Below are positions 52,775 through 63,754 of a stretch of 64,000 nucleotides of DNA, in pieces. Position 1 is the first letter of the stretch. The number at the start of each line of letters is the position of its first letter. Under the pieces are notes generated by a model. That model saw nothing but the letters and a program-made list of their open reading frames with translations. It searched no databases and was not told the origin of the DNA. The position numbers and the translations under genes were made by a program. Source of the DNA: Semisulcospira habei (Eukaryota; Mollusca; Gastropoda; Semisulcospiridae); NCBI GenBank assembly GCA_036245525.1, contig BTPG01000002.1, positions 164,569,393 through 164,633,392 of the forward strand, written 5' to 3'.

Positions 52775-53147
52775 TTTATCCTCTTTACTGCCGAAAACAA
52801 TATGCACGATATGCACGAACTACCTGCATGAGACACAGATTCTCATGTGTCCCCCGCTCAAGAGAATCTGTGCCTACTGCAGTTGAGTAGTGATTGCATC
52901 TCGACAGTGATGGGCTTAACGTCATCTACACTGAACAGCTTCCAAAATGCAAAAGACACTACAAAGGTGCTTTCAAACCAAGAGCCATTATTTGATAATT
53001 TCTGAAATTATTGTTTATGGCCCAAACCATCGCACGGCTAGCTTCATAGTACTGTGGTTATGAGAGGTCGGTGAATGGGGATCGTGTATTTGTCGTAACA
53101 GTCGGTTGTCACTGGTGTTTCGGTGGCTGTCAAACATGCAGCATTGG

Positions 53148-53207
53148 TTAACTCATTCGAGTCGTGCCGCCTACGTATCCGTAGGCATCACGCCTCGAAT
53201 GAGTTAA
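53148..53207. mobile_element. Short TTAA palindrome, CGAG family
   Basis: TTAACTCATTCGAGTCGTGCC and ACGTATCC pair with the arm ending CGCCTCGAATGAGTTAA; a shorter relative of 26289-26368. Confidence 0.82.
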
Positions 53208-53647
53208 ATCATTTTTGCCCAGTATTTTTCCCCATTACGTCATCATGCAGGTTATGCTATCGACAATCTAGTGTCCAATGGTATGTCCCACACGGTGGCT
53301 CTTGAGGATCTACATCTCTTGATTAGTACAGATTTTCTCGGCACTGAACGAGTTAACACAAAGTAGTGTCAGCAAGAGGCATAGATCCTCAAGAGCCCCC
53401 GCAAGTGCTACTTGCAACTACATCGGGTACTTTAGCAGTGAATGGTTTCAATAGAAGTGAATATCATTTAGACAATAATAACGCATTGTACATGAAAAAT
53501 GTTTCACTTGGAAAGATGCAAACACATTTTTGGAATAATGGTTCTGTTTTCTCCCATGACTGCTATTGACAATTCACCTTTGGCGGAAAAGACGCGTAGT
53601 TATACATCTTTTATTATCGAACGGTATTGTCAGTAGCAGACATCGGG

Positions 53648-53810
53648 TTAACTCATTCTACCCCATCACCGAAATCCTTAAGTTCTGCCTTTGTCCTCTG
53701 AAGACTGCATTGCAGTGCAGGACACAGATGCCAAGCTATTCTGGCATCACCCTTGAACTATCATGGTCGATCCTTATCTTCTGTGGTGTGTCTGGGGTAG
53801 AATGAGTTAA
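53648..53810. mobile_element. Palindrome family B copy with a deleted arm
   Basis: Both TTAA ends are present, but the left core arm is missing: after GGACACAGA the sequence jumps to GCCAAGCTATTCTGGCATCA. Confidence 0.85.
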
Positions 53811-53963
53811 ATGCGTTCAAAAGAAACTTGAATTTGTAAAATTTCAATATAGAGACAAACCTTCCAGTTCACATCGAATCAATCAGATTTTCTCTGACAT
53901 GCATAGAACTTTCCAGCCATTGTTTTAGACCTCAGTGACTGATACAGAGACGAGAAACTACAG

Positions 53964-54074
53964 CCCAGTGAGCAACGGTGTTCTGGCCCACTACGGCCGC
54001 AGTGGGTCCGCGCACGTCAGTCTGTGGACGGACCCACCGCGGCCGTCGTGGGCCCAAAGACGTTTTGCTACTGG
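53964..54074. mobile_element. Palindrome family C copy
   Basis: CCCAGTGAGCAACGGTGTTC to AAGACGTTTTGCTACTGGG, with GGCCCACTACGGCCGCAGTG and GCCGTCGTGGGCC arms. Confidence 0.82.
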
Positions 54075-54386
54075 GGAAACAATTTGATCGATTACAAATC
54101 GCTCCACTGAATATTGTCAACCTTTATGCTTGCTAGGCAGTATACCGGGGCTGCCACTGGTTCGATTTCAAACGAGTCGTCTGCAAAATGCTCCACTCAC
54201 AGCTTCAATGTCCAGTAGTTGTAGGGACATCAATGACGCCATAAGCCGTTAACCTGAAATTCTGAAGACTTTCAGTAAAACCAACACACTCTCAAATTGA
54301 AAGAACGAGAGAAAAAAAAAAAACTGTCTGTAGGTAGCAGGTTTTTGTCGCGTTTTTGTCGTATTTCGTAACCATCTGTTACAAAA

Positions 54387-54534
<148 letters not shown>

Positions 54535-54916
54535 GCAGTTACGGCGGTAGTGGGCCTTTAACACAACCGGTCAGTAATATTGTCAGTACAAACACAAAGC
54601 ATGTCGATTACTGCAGATACACGCAACACTTTTGAGTGATCAAAGTTTCAATTATCATCCACTGTTCAAACGGTATTCTTCATACGCAGTGTCAGTTTCG
54701 GTCGCAGTTTACGAGTGCATCTCCGCCGCAATGACTAATCGTTACGTGGCAGTACAACGAATCGGTCAGCCTTCGCGGCGGAGATAGCATCAGTCACAGA
54801 ACACGCGTGATTTGCTATCCGGCTGCGGTTTACGGCACTGAAAAGCAGTAATATCATCATCATCATTTTGCGGCTGAACGTACAGAAGGTAGCAAAAGAA
54901 AACACTAAGTGAAAAA

Positions 54917-55006
54917 GGTCATAGTTGGGCCGAGGTCCAACGCAGCTGTCCCGCGCACAGCTGTGCGCGGGACAGCTGCGTTAGACCTCGGCCCAACTAT
55001 GACCTT
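54917..55006. repeat. Near-perfect 90-bp palindrome
   Basis: GTCATAGTTGGGCCGAGGTC and CAACGCAGCTGTCCCGCGC pair with GCGCGGGACAGCTGCGTT and GACCTCGGCCCAACTATGAC, with one mismatch, around a CACAGCTGTG centre. The CTTTTGCTTACTGGG at about 55067-55081 suggests a family C relative. Confidence 0.88.
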
Positions 55007-55190
55007 TTCATTTAGTGGTTGCGCCGCACAGAAAAGTGCGCGGGGCAGCTGCGGCAGACGCCTGCCTTTTGCTTACTGGGACTGCTATATTCCCTCAGCC
55101 TATTTCAGTACAGTCATAGACTCAGCCCGAGTCACAAGCTCCTCATACTGCGGATAATAATTGCTGTCAACACGATACAGCAAACAGCGA

Positions 55191-55255
55191 GCAAGAGGCA
55201 TAGACGTTCATGAGTTCCCGGAGCTGGCGAAGACTCATGAAGATCTACCCCTTGT
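55191..55255. repeat. Palindrome family A copy, diverged
   Basis: GCAAGAGGCATAGACGTTCA and ATGAGTTCCCGG against GACTCATGAAGATCTACCCC then TTG. A second weak copy follows at about 55285-55350. Confidence 0.75.
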
Positions 55256-55489
55256 AGATCATGGTGTCCACCTACCACCGCAAGCAGCAAGGATTCTCAT
55301 AATCCCCGGCAGCTAGCGGGGCCAATAAAGATACATGTGCCTCTTGCATCACTGCCGGCGATTTGAGGATCAAGGGACGAATTGCACGTAAGTTTCAATA
55401 GCCAGAACCTGCATTTCATAGCTCCACTGGCTTTGGTTGGGGATGTTTTTAGTTCCACGCTAAAAAAAAAATCTCGCTTCAATACAGAG

Positions 55490-56120
55490 CAGGGGTGGAT
55501 CCAGGTGGGGGTGGGGAGGGCCCGGGGGTAAATGCCTCCCCCACCCCACCCCCCAAGACCCCAAATTTGTTAAAATGCTATATCAAAATCCCTTTTCGGG
55601 GGTGTACCACCCACCCTACCGCCCCCCCCCACCCCCCACCCCCCCCCCCCCCCATCGTTTGATATTTGAAACGGCCAAGCTCTAGCCCCTGGAAGCAAGG
55701 ACTAGTACCTTTTCCCTCTCACCCCCTCGTATATTGATTTTTCGGTTCCCGGAAGCAAGCAAAGTCCGTCGCCTAACCCCCCCCCCCCCCCCCCCACCAC
55801 CACCACCCCCCACCCCCACCCCCACTGTTTGATTATTTGGCGCCTGGAAGCAAGCAAACTCCGTCGCTTACCCCCCCCCCCCCCCCCCCCGCACTGAATT
55901 TTCGGCGGCTGGAAGCAACCAAAGTCCGTCGCTTACCCCCCCCCCCCCCCAACCCCCCCCCCCCCCACCTCCCACCCCCCACCCCCCACTTTTTGATTTT
56001 TTGGCCCTCGCGGAAAGAAGAACTAGCATGGTGGAGGCCCTATTTATCAGATTCAAGGTCCCAAACAAGAAGTTGGACTCCCCCCCCCCCCTTGGAGCAT
56101 AGTGATCCGGCCCTGCAGAG
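55490..56120. mobile_element. G/C-run repeat (family H), internally reiterated
   Basis: It starts AGCAGGGGTGGATCCAGG and ends GTGATCCGGCCCTGCAG, an inverted terminus. Inside, a unit with CTGGAAGCAA then AGTCCGTCGC and a C run repeats about three to four times. Confidence 0.65.
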
Positions 56121-56274
56121 ACAGTTGCTCGACAGTTACTGGCTTCTGGAAAGGTTTCCTGCAACTGGAGGCAGGCACCTTAAGGATATAATTATGACAT
56201 GGCAAATAGCCAAACAAGCAGCGTATATTCACATGAGCCCTTGTAGTCCATAAGCTATAAGCTATCCCGGTCTA

Positions 56275-57372
56275 CCGTGCACCCTCCCCTCCCCCCCCCC
56301 CCCCCCAGTACTCAATAAGATGGGTTTCAAAGTGTACCTTAGTATGTCCTTAAGCCATGTTCCCCTAAAATCCTTAGGAACACACCAGAGATATAGCCGA
56401 TGGCGCAAGGGTACGCCCATTCACGCTCTTCGCTCTATAGCACTGGCAGTCCATTTTCAGGCTTACATTACAACAGGATGTCACAATTATTATAAACTTG
56501 ACTAGGTGATGTTGTGATCACTGTGAGTGCCACAGTGGTTGGTTTTGTATCCCTACCCCCAAGTTGTGAAAAATACACAAAATTAATTAGAAAAAAAAAT
56601 TACTAAATTTATTCCATTTCATTTTGACCTCTTAAGTTTCAATAATGTGAGCATAAAGTGCAAGAAAATAAGGAAAGTCGGCATCCTTTAGGGTACGTTC
56701 GTGGTAGCGCTTGTGCATAATCTCCAGCGAGATGGCTTTGTGCAGTGCTGCGACGTTTGGCAAAGAGTCCTGGAACATCCTTTATGTTGTCTCGAAGGCT
56801 CTTTCGAACCTCTTTCTTTTGTGTATTTTTACAACTTGGGGGTAGGGATACAAAATTAACCACTATGGCACTCACAGTGATCACAGCATCGCCTAGTCAA
56901 GTTTATAATAATTGTGACATCCTGTTTAATGATGTAAGCCTGAAAATGGACTGCCAGTGCTATAGAAAATGTCTGAAAGCATCTGACATTATTTTTGTCT
57001 TTTTTGCGATTTCACAAAAGTGGCTTTTTACTGGGTGCACAAATACCTTCACTGTGAGTCAGATTTTCAATATTTTTTCATTCTGTTTTTGCAGAGGACG
57101 CAGAAGGTGTGCCTTAACATAATATTGTCTGATTTGGACTTCTGGAATGAATTCTGATTTATTTAGAGGGAAATGTTTCTCAGCCTCATTTTAGCACCCG
57201 CGAAGAGCGTGAATGGGGGTACCCTTGCGCCATCGGCTATATCTCTGGTATGTTCCTAAGGATTTTAGGAGAACATGGCTTAAACATCTCAGGACATACT
57301 AAGGTACACTTTCAAACCCATCTTATTGAGTACTGGGGGTGGGGTGGGGGGGGGGTGCACGGTAGCTAGAAC
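56275..57372. mobile_element. Long foldback element, 1.1 kb
   Basis: The termini CTACCGTGCACCC and GGGTGCACGGTAG are inverted. The left arm (56275-56600) pairs with two blocks on the right: 56820-56970 (GGGGGTAGGGATACAAAA, CCTAGTCAAGTTTATAATAA) and 57190-57372 (CGAAGAGCGTGAATGGG, CCATCTTATTGAGTACTGG). The right arm has an extra 220 bp between them. No transposase is seen. Confidence 0.85.
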
Positions 57373-57429
57373 TGGCTTATGGAGTATAGCAGCAGGCCGG
57401 GTGGGTTGGCTTTCTCTCTGTTTACTCAC

Positions 57430-57552
57430 CTAAGCAGTTGAATCCGTCATGGTGTAATTCGTATCCCCCCTGACAACTGCAGTGGAACGATCCTGGGTCA
57501 TTGTGACACTGATGCCGGCACCGCCCGTTGTCGTAGTAACACTCGTTCACGT
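57430..57552 (-). CDS. Calcium-binding EGF exon 4 of those seen
   Basis: 123 bp, acceptor CTGCCTTCAG, donor GTGAGT. Opens Asp-Val-Asn-Glu-Cys and has [10 protein letters not shown]. Confidence 0.9.
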
Positions 57553-58677
57553 CTGAAGGCAGACCAAAGGGTACGGAAGATGTGTTTCAACAACTGCTTT
57601 TCTTTTTTAAAACTCCATAACTGCTGGAACACGACGTACAACACCTTCCTGCAAGAGACATAGATCATCATGATCTCCCGCAGCTGCGGGGGCTCATGAA
57701 GATCTATGCCTCTTGCTGGTCTTACTGAAATGTGCAGTTCTCACGCTGAACAGTTATCGGGTTTCTGTCCGTGACGATATTCAAGATTTCATTCATGCCG
57801 GTACCCTAGCAGAAAGGGTTACTTAGTCATCCGTTTCTCTAGTTCGACTGAGAACCAGGCCTATTATTTAAGTGCGCTACCTCCACCACCACCACCACTA
57901 CCATAAACAACGACAACAACAAACACCGACGAAGATAACAACAACAACACAATAATAACTAATGAAACCCGAAAAACACACTACGCAAAGAAGTTCAAAC
58001 TCAGGGCGGTGAGTTTGCTGAAGGTCGTAAGCTCAGTGTGGGCGTAAATGCGTGCGTGCGTGCGTTCGTTCGCACGTGCGTGTGTGCGCGCGAGTTAGCA
58101 TGCGTGGTTTACCTACCAACACAAGTCACGTTGTCAACCGACAGTTCAAATCCAGGGTTACAGTCACACCTGAAGGTGCCAGATAGATTGACACACCGCT
58201 GGCTACACCGGCCGTTGCTGATTCTGCATTCGTTAACATCTGAAAGAAACTGACATCTGTTAGAAACACACAGACAATGTTTAGTTGTCTTTTTTTTTTT
58301 TTTTTTAACAAACTTCCCAATCTTCAAATAGGGTGCATACAAAGCATATCGTCGGTGTAACCTCGTATCTCACATACGTATCTATACTGACGAGAAAAAG
58401 AAATGCGACATCATTCGAGTCATCGGAAACACTTTAGTGTGCTGCCATACTAAACACTTTAGTGTGCTGCCATACTAAACACTTTAGTGCTTCCGATGAC
58501 TCGAATGCTGTCTCATTTCTTTTTCTTGTCGGCATAATTATTATGTTCGGCGCATACAACCTCGTGAATAGCAGTTCTGCGTTTAAAATATACTTGTATA
58601 TAAAATGTTCACATTCTGTCTGGTCAGAATAATCATATAGGCCCTACGCATTTTTTTGGTAAGATCTGTGTTTTTTT

Positions 58678-58729
<52 letters not shown>

Positions 58730-58845
58730 CGTGCATGCGTGCGTGTGCGTGTTTGTGTGTGTGAGTGCGTGTGTGTGTTGTTTGTGTGTGTGTGTGTGTG
58801 TGTCTGTGTGTGTGTGCATGTGTGTTTGTGTTCTTGTGTGTGCGC

Positions 58846-58878
<33 letters not shown>

Positions 58879-61800
58879 TGTGTGTGTGTGTGTGTGTGTG
58901 TAAATATAGTGAATGCGTACATGTTCCAGACATAGGTTGTATGTCCTTTGTATGTTTTGTGGCATCCACTATTGTTTGTTTAAATGTGTGTGTGTGCGTG
59001 TTTTTTTTTTTCAATTTGATTGATTCGGATCATTCGTATCACAAACCAAAAGATGACTGCCAAGCGTAAAAAATGCAAAGAGCTGCCAAAGAAAGAAAGA
59101 AACACGCCTAAGAAGGACAAGCACAACACAGCTTATTGAGATTGTGGAGTATACATTGTATTCCTGTCTCTACGTCTATTTTGAAAGCTTTGACTCCTTC
59201 GCTGCCAGTGATCACGAATTTCGCGTCTGCAACGACTGCACGCTGACCGACCGACATTCGCGTGAAAAACACAATGTAACCGGGTCCAAAATTAAACAAA
59301 ACGAACACTCAGGACCAACAAGAGACATAAATCCTCATGAGCCCCCGCGACAGCGGGGGCTCATGAGGATTTATGTCTCTTGCAGATGGGTAACGGTTCA
59401 ATTTGCGCCGGCAGTTAAAGGGTTAATAACCTGCACGTTGTGTCCTTTCTAAGCGTGTTTCTTTCTTTTTTGGTGCATTTCCTTGCGCGCGCACTAGCGT
59501 CCCCTTACCCACGCAGGATCCGTTGACCTTGTGGTAGCCGTCCAGACAGTGACAGCGGTAGCTGCCGGCAGTGTTGCTGCAGTACGTGTTCTCCCCGCAC
59601 ACCCCGGTCAGGCACTCGTCCTCGTCTGGAAAATTAGACACACGAGAGAATCCGGCCGTTATATGCCGACAAAAGCAAATAATAATAATAATACCGGTTA
59701 TTATATAGGCGCTTTACCCAATTCTACAAATCGGCTCAAACCGGCTGAAACCAACACGTACGCTCACGTGACACACACTCTGAAGACAAACTCAGTACAC
59801 GACAAACACAAGACATTCACGTGGTGCGAAGGGTCAGCAAAGCTACAAAGGTTTCAGAAATTTTGATCGCATGTATTTGATAGTTACAAAATGTCGGGAA
59901 ACCGGTACCAAAGTGGAGGGGGATGAAGAGCCTGCGTACCCGGAGAAGGAATCGCCGACGGTCCGCCCGAACTAATGGTGACACTTACTAGAGGAGAAAA
60001 GTCCAACGCCGGAACCCGGTGTCGAATCTCGAACCTTTAGCACTGGTGGCAGACGCTTTTACCACTGAGCCACGGACCGCCCCAGTGTGTCCATTTTTGG
60101 GAAAAGTGAGATTTTCATTGTTACATTATGTAACGCACGCAGACTTGCCCACAGTCGTACGCACAGACTCTCACGCAACAGACGCATACACCGCCACTGA
60201 CTCAGACGGGCGCATTCATGCGGTAAAACACAACACACGGGCTCCCTTTCTAAAGTAACCTTTATACACTATAAATGAAAAAGAACGACTTAAATGATTA
60301 TCAACTATGTACACTGTTCTATTATCACACACACACGTATCACAATATCTTTGCCAGGCTAGGTCTTAGTCTCACATTGCCTCCAACCTGTTTGATGTTG
60401 TTGCCTGGTTACGTTGGTCCTTCTCATGTCTAGGCGTGAAAGTCCTTCGTCGTACGCTTATTGCCGTCCTGTCTCTTTGGCACGGACGTCCTCGTTCTCA
60501 TACGGTAGCGCAGTTCTCGCTTTGACTCGGGTGTCTTGGTCCCGGTCAGACTCACTCTCAGTGAAGAGCTGGAGGGATGACCTCACGTAGGTCCCACCTG
60601 TGACTCGACGTCTCGGCGTCCGTCTTTTCCACTCTTTACAAGAACTCTGAATAGACAACAAAAGTCCCAACGTAACACTTGCTAAACACACAACATATTG
60701 GATCAATGAGAAACGTCACGTAACCTGGCTGATACAAATAACTCACACGTTCATTCACACACACACACGTGCTTCATAAACTATTTTCGTATCACCCCCA
60801 TATCTCTGTCACTATCTTGAAACAGACTATAGCCTAACTGACACTCTTGCTATACCTTACTCTACACCCTGAAAAAGACTATACTTACCCAACCACGTAC
60901 TATCTTCATAGCGGCTTAGACATACACACTTCACATTCCTTTAGTCATCTAACTCGGTAAACAACTGTATACAAAAACACCGGTTACTTCACCGAATTCT
61001 AAACATACATAACTAAACCAAACCGGAACACCGCTATACAACCACATTACTCTTACCAACGCATACTGTCTTTAACTAAACAACTATCAATACTACGTTT
61101 ATAGAAACATACCTGAAATCTAGGCTTCAGAGTCTTGGAATGCGGGCTAGGTAACTCAAACACAACCGTTCCATACGACAAGACAGCCCGCACTACCGAT
61201 CTAGACCTCTGACAGTCACAGCTTCCGCCTAGAACTCACTAAACAGAACTCACTAAAAATCCCGTGCTAACCATGTCTTACAGATTTCCCGTGCGTCTAG
61301 TGCCACACGGACTATCGGCACAAACAAACCGTTAACAGAAACCGTACCGTACTAATCCTACTGTGTGAGCACTATGCACTAGCATAGAGCTTCATCACAC
61401 ATTATAAAAATCCCGTTTTTCTCAATAATGAACATACTGCTTTCTGTCATATAACGGCGGAGCATTACAAAAGCCAGCATGTCCATTTGTTATTCTTCAG
61501 GAAAGCGCGTTTTTAATTGTTATACAATGAAAATCCCGCTTTTCTCAAAAATGGACACGCTGGCTTTTCGCCATCATAACGGCAGAGCATACTTTAAAAC
61601 ATAACCATTTAGCCCCGGGACCCTGCAGCAGGAGATGCATTGATCATGATAATTCAAGGGTAGTGCCAGATGAGCTTGGCGCCTGAGGGCGGCCAAGCTC
61701 ATCCGACACTACCCTTGAATTATCATGATCTATCCATCTCCTGCACCTGGTACATAGTCGTTAGGCAACTCCTCCAAACTTTGAGAAATGGGACCTTGGG

Positions 61801-62078
61801 GGCTTAAAGGATTAAACAACCGGAATTACTTTCGTCCACTGCTTTATTATATAGTTTCACCCCAATACGAAGACCACAAAGGCCCTCTCCCCTGTGAAGG
61901 CAAAATACTGCAAAGTCCATTTTGTGAAAAGCGAGATTTTCTTTGTAATACAATTACAGGGCAGAAATGACAATGATTCTTCGCTAATTTTCCAACGGTA
62001 AATCTTTGGACAAATTAGGCACTGTGGGCTCATTTCCAAAATATGTCGCGTTGTGAGTACGAGTAGCTGATAAGAATT

Positions 62079-62152
<74 letters not shown>

Positions 62153-62405
62153 CACACACACTCACACAACACACGCACCTGACAAACACACACGCACGCA
62201 CGCACGCATACACGTACTGACTCTAATCTGGGTCAACAGACTTTCTATAAACGGTCCTTTATGGCTTCAGTAAGAGACCCAATTACAACATGCTCGGACG
62301 CTCTCCTAGCCACCCCTTGAATAAAGCATTTCGTCAAGTTTCAAGCTTGTGCGTACAGAAATGTCGTTAGATTCTTGTGTTTACACACACACACACACAC
62401 ACACG

Positions 62406-62450
<45 letters not shown>

Positions 62451-63099
62451 CACACACGCACGCACGCACGCACGCACTCACGCACGCACGCACACACACA
62501 CACACACGCACACACACACCCACACACACACCATCACACACACACACAGAGCAAGTCATATCCTAACAACTACTAACACCATGAAAAAAGCCGACTGGAT
62601 ATGCAAATGAAATGTCGCGATCACCAACCGACCGTAAGAGGCATAGATCCTCAGAAGCCGCTGCAACTTAGTTTTGCCTGTGTAACTCCTGCGCATTTAA
62701 GCGAGCAGCTTTCAGCCGCCCTGAGCTGAAAAGACAAAATAAGCCCATTTATTGTGGAAAGCTGGATTTACATTGTAATACAAGATCTCGCTTTTCACAA
62801 AAGTGGACTCAATGTCTTCAGACCGACAGCAGTTTCCCAGTCAGCAAAGGTTTTCGGCCCGACCGCGGGCCCACTACGGCTGACGTCGGCCCGAAGATGT
62901 TTTGATTATTGGCACGCCTCTTGCAGACGAAAGCTTACGGGGAGAGTGAGTCAGAAAATAAATAAGTCTGGCCGCTTACCTTGGCAATCGTTAATGGCGT
63001 AGTGGTAACCGGTGGAACACTGGCACTGGTAGGACCCGGGCAGATTGACGCATACGGCAGCCCCGCGACACACCTCCGGGTCCGCACACTCGTCAAAAT
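57430..63099 (-). CDS. EGF-repeat protein gene, four calcium-binding EGF exons
   Basis: Four minus-strand exons, in transcript order 63099-62980, 59625-59509, 58239-58117 and 57552-57430, each encode one EGF-like module of 39-41 residues with six cysteines. Every exon begins in phase 1 with Asp and x-(Asp/Asn)-Glu-Cys and ends in phase 1 with Gly. All four carry the Cys-x-Asn-x4-(Phe/Tyr)-x-Cys consensus for Asp/Asn hydroxylation, so they are calcium-binding EGF modules. This exon-per-module layout is typical of fibrillin, fibulin, Notch-like and related extracellular or membrane proteins. Nothing in the window says which. The 5' and 3' ends are outside or not recognised; left of 57430 no further exon is found. 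Introns hold MITEs, microsatellites and a solo LTR. Confidence 0.85.
57651..57716. repeat. Palindrome family A copy in an EGF gene intron
   Basis: GCAAGAGACATAGATCATCA and CTCCCGCAGCTGCGGGGG with GATCTATGCCTCTTGC. The rest of this intron (57717-58116) has CCA/CAA simple repeats. Confidence 0.85.
58117..58239 (-). CDS. Calcium-binding EGF exon 3 of those seen
   Basis: 123 bp, acceptor TTTCTTTCAG, donor GTAGGT. Opens Asp-Val-Asn-Glu-Cys; has [10 protein letters not shown] and a possible sequon (Asn-Val-Thr). Confidence 0.92.
58382..58536. mobile_element. Palindrome family D copy with internal reiteration
   Basis: TATACTGACGAGAAAAAG to TTTTTCTTGTCGGCATA, with the centre CACTTTAGTGTGCTGCCATACTAAA present more than once. 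A TG tract with TGCG variants follows at 58682-58901. Confidence 0.82.
59187..59426. mobile_element. Complete family A element with outer arms
   Basis: The outer left CTCCTTCGCTGCCAG and right CCGGCAGTTAAAGGGTTAA are an inverted pair; the perfect 65-bp hairpin is at 59319-59383. This shows the hairpin is the centre of a TTAA-ended element of about 240 bp. A related full element is around 51790-52025. Confidence 0.75.
59509..59625 (-). CDS. Calcium-binding EGF exon 2 of those seen
   Basis: 117 bp, acceptor AATTTTCCAG, donor GTAAGG. Opens Asp-Glu-Asp-Glu-Cys; has [10 protein letters not shown]. Confidence 0.92.
60085..61445. mobile_element. Palindrome family F copy split by a solo LTR
   Basis: The left half, TGTCCATTTTTGGGAAAAG with GATTTTCATTGTTACATTA, ends at 60128. 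The right half, CATTATAAAAATCCCG with TTTTTCTCAATAATG, starts at 61400. The LTR sits at the centre of the palindrome. A whole copy is at 61478-61577. 59640-60084 shows an AAT tract and no gene. Confidence 0.8.
60129..61399 (-). mobile_element. Solo LTR, 1271 bp, target duplication CATTA
   Basis: The inverse of the LTR at 47631-48912, with the same TGTGATGAAGC start and TTACA end on the minus strand. CATTA flanks it at 60124-60128 and 61400-61404. No internal retrotransposon genes remain. Confidence 0.92.
61478..61577. mobile_element. Palindrome family F copy
   Basis: AAAAGCCAGCATGTCCATTT and its arm pair with CTCAAAAATGGACACGCTGG then CTTTT; the centre is TTGTTATACAATG. Half copies follow at 61910-61975 and 62755-62812. 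Confidence 0.8.
61600..61755. mobile_element. Palindrome family B relative
   Basis: Core GATCATGATAATTCAAGGG and TAGTGCCAGATGAGCTTGG pairs with its complement around GCGCCTGAGGGCGGCC; a similar relative is at about 31855-31985. Confidence 0.78.
62083..62150. repeat. (AC)n microsatellite
   Basis: An AC tract, followed at 62383-62550 by a second AC tract with CACG variants beside GTGCGTACAGAAATGTCG, the outer arm of the foldback at 44543. Confidence 0.95.
62836..62912. mobile_element. Palindrome family C copy
   Basis: CCCAGTCAGCAAAGGTTTTC and GGCCCGACCGCGGGCCC to GGCCCGAAGATGTTTTGATT; the right terminus is altered. Confidence 0.7.
62980..63099 (-). CDS. Calcium-binding EGF exon 1 of those seen
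   Basis: 120 bp, acceptor CAAATCTCAG, donor GTAAGC. Opens Asp-Phe-Asp-Glu-Cys; has [10 protein letters not shown]. Confidence 0.92.
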
Positions 63100-63244
63100 C
63101 TGAGATTTGAACTGATGGATTAACTGATGAATTCAAGAAAAGAGCCAAGCGAGCAAACGACCAACCTGTCGATATGTATAATTTTTCGTGGGCCCCTTGG
63201 CCCTTTCATCGTTGACTGAGAAAACTGAACAGCATCCAAATTCA

Positions 63245-63522
63245 AGAAGAATTAGATCCACATGAAGCCCCCGCAGTTGCGGCTAGAGCTCTCTGACGTT
63301 GAATTAACCCCTTGACTTCCTGGAAAAGGTGAACACGATCCAACTCAGTGCAAGAGGCATAGATCCTCATGAGCCCCCGCAGTTGCGGCTGGAGCTCTCT
63401 GACGTTGAATTAACCCCTTGACTGCCTTGAAAAGGTGAAAACGATCCAACTCAGTGCAAGAGGCATAGATCCTCATGAGCCCCCGCGACTGCGGGGGGCT
63501 CATGAGGATCTATACCTCTTGC
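63245..63522. repeat. Three successive family A copies, two partial and one full
   Basis: Left halves at about 63253-63290 and 63355-63395 are each followed by GCGGCT(A/G)GAGCTCTCTGACG and then TTAACCCCTTGACT. The full hairpin is at 63456-63522. The shared order suggests about 105-bp tandem duplication of one arm, like a first step towards the 65-bp satellite at 49436. Confidence 0.75.
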
Positions 63523-63754
63523 TGAGACCGGTTTCTTGGGCGGTTTTGTCTTTTGGTCGTTGAATGAACAAAGATTCCAGAAACAAAAAATGTACGTACA
63601 ATGGCAGGCGTGGGGTTAATAATGACCTCAGAATCACAATGCGCGTCCGCCGGCAGTGAAGGGGTTAAGCCGCGCGGCAGGAATCAGACCCATTTACTTC
63701 CTATGATAGAGGACGTTGTCATGACTTAGCTCCCTGAATGCAACGAAAGAACGA

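Larger units (their letters stand above)
46030..54360 (+). repeat. Segmental duplicate, copy 2
   Basis: Colinear with 27870-31560 but longer, because it gained a family B element (46279-46496), a solo LTR (47631-48912), the satellite-bearing palindrome (49364-51388), further TTAA elements and microinsertions. It ends at a TA microsatellite. Confidence 0.8.
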
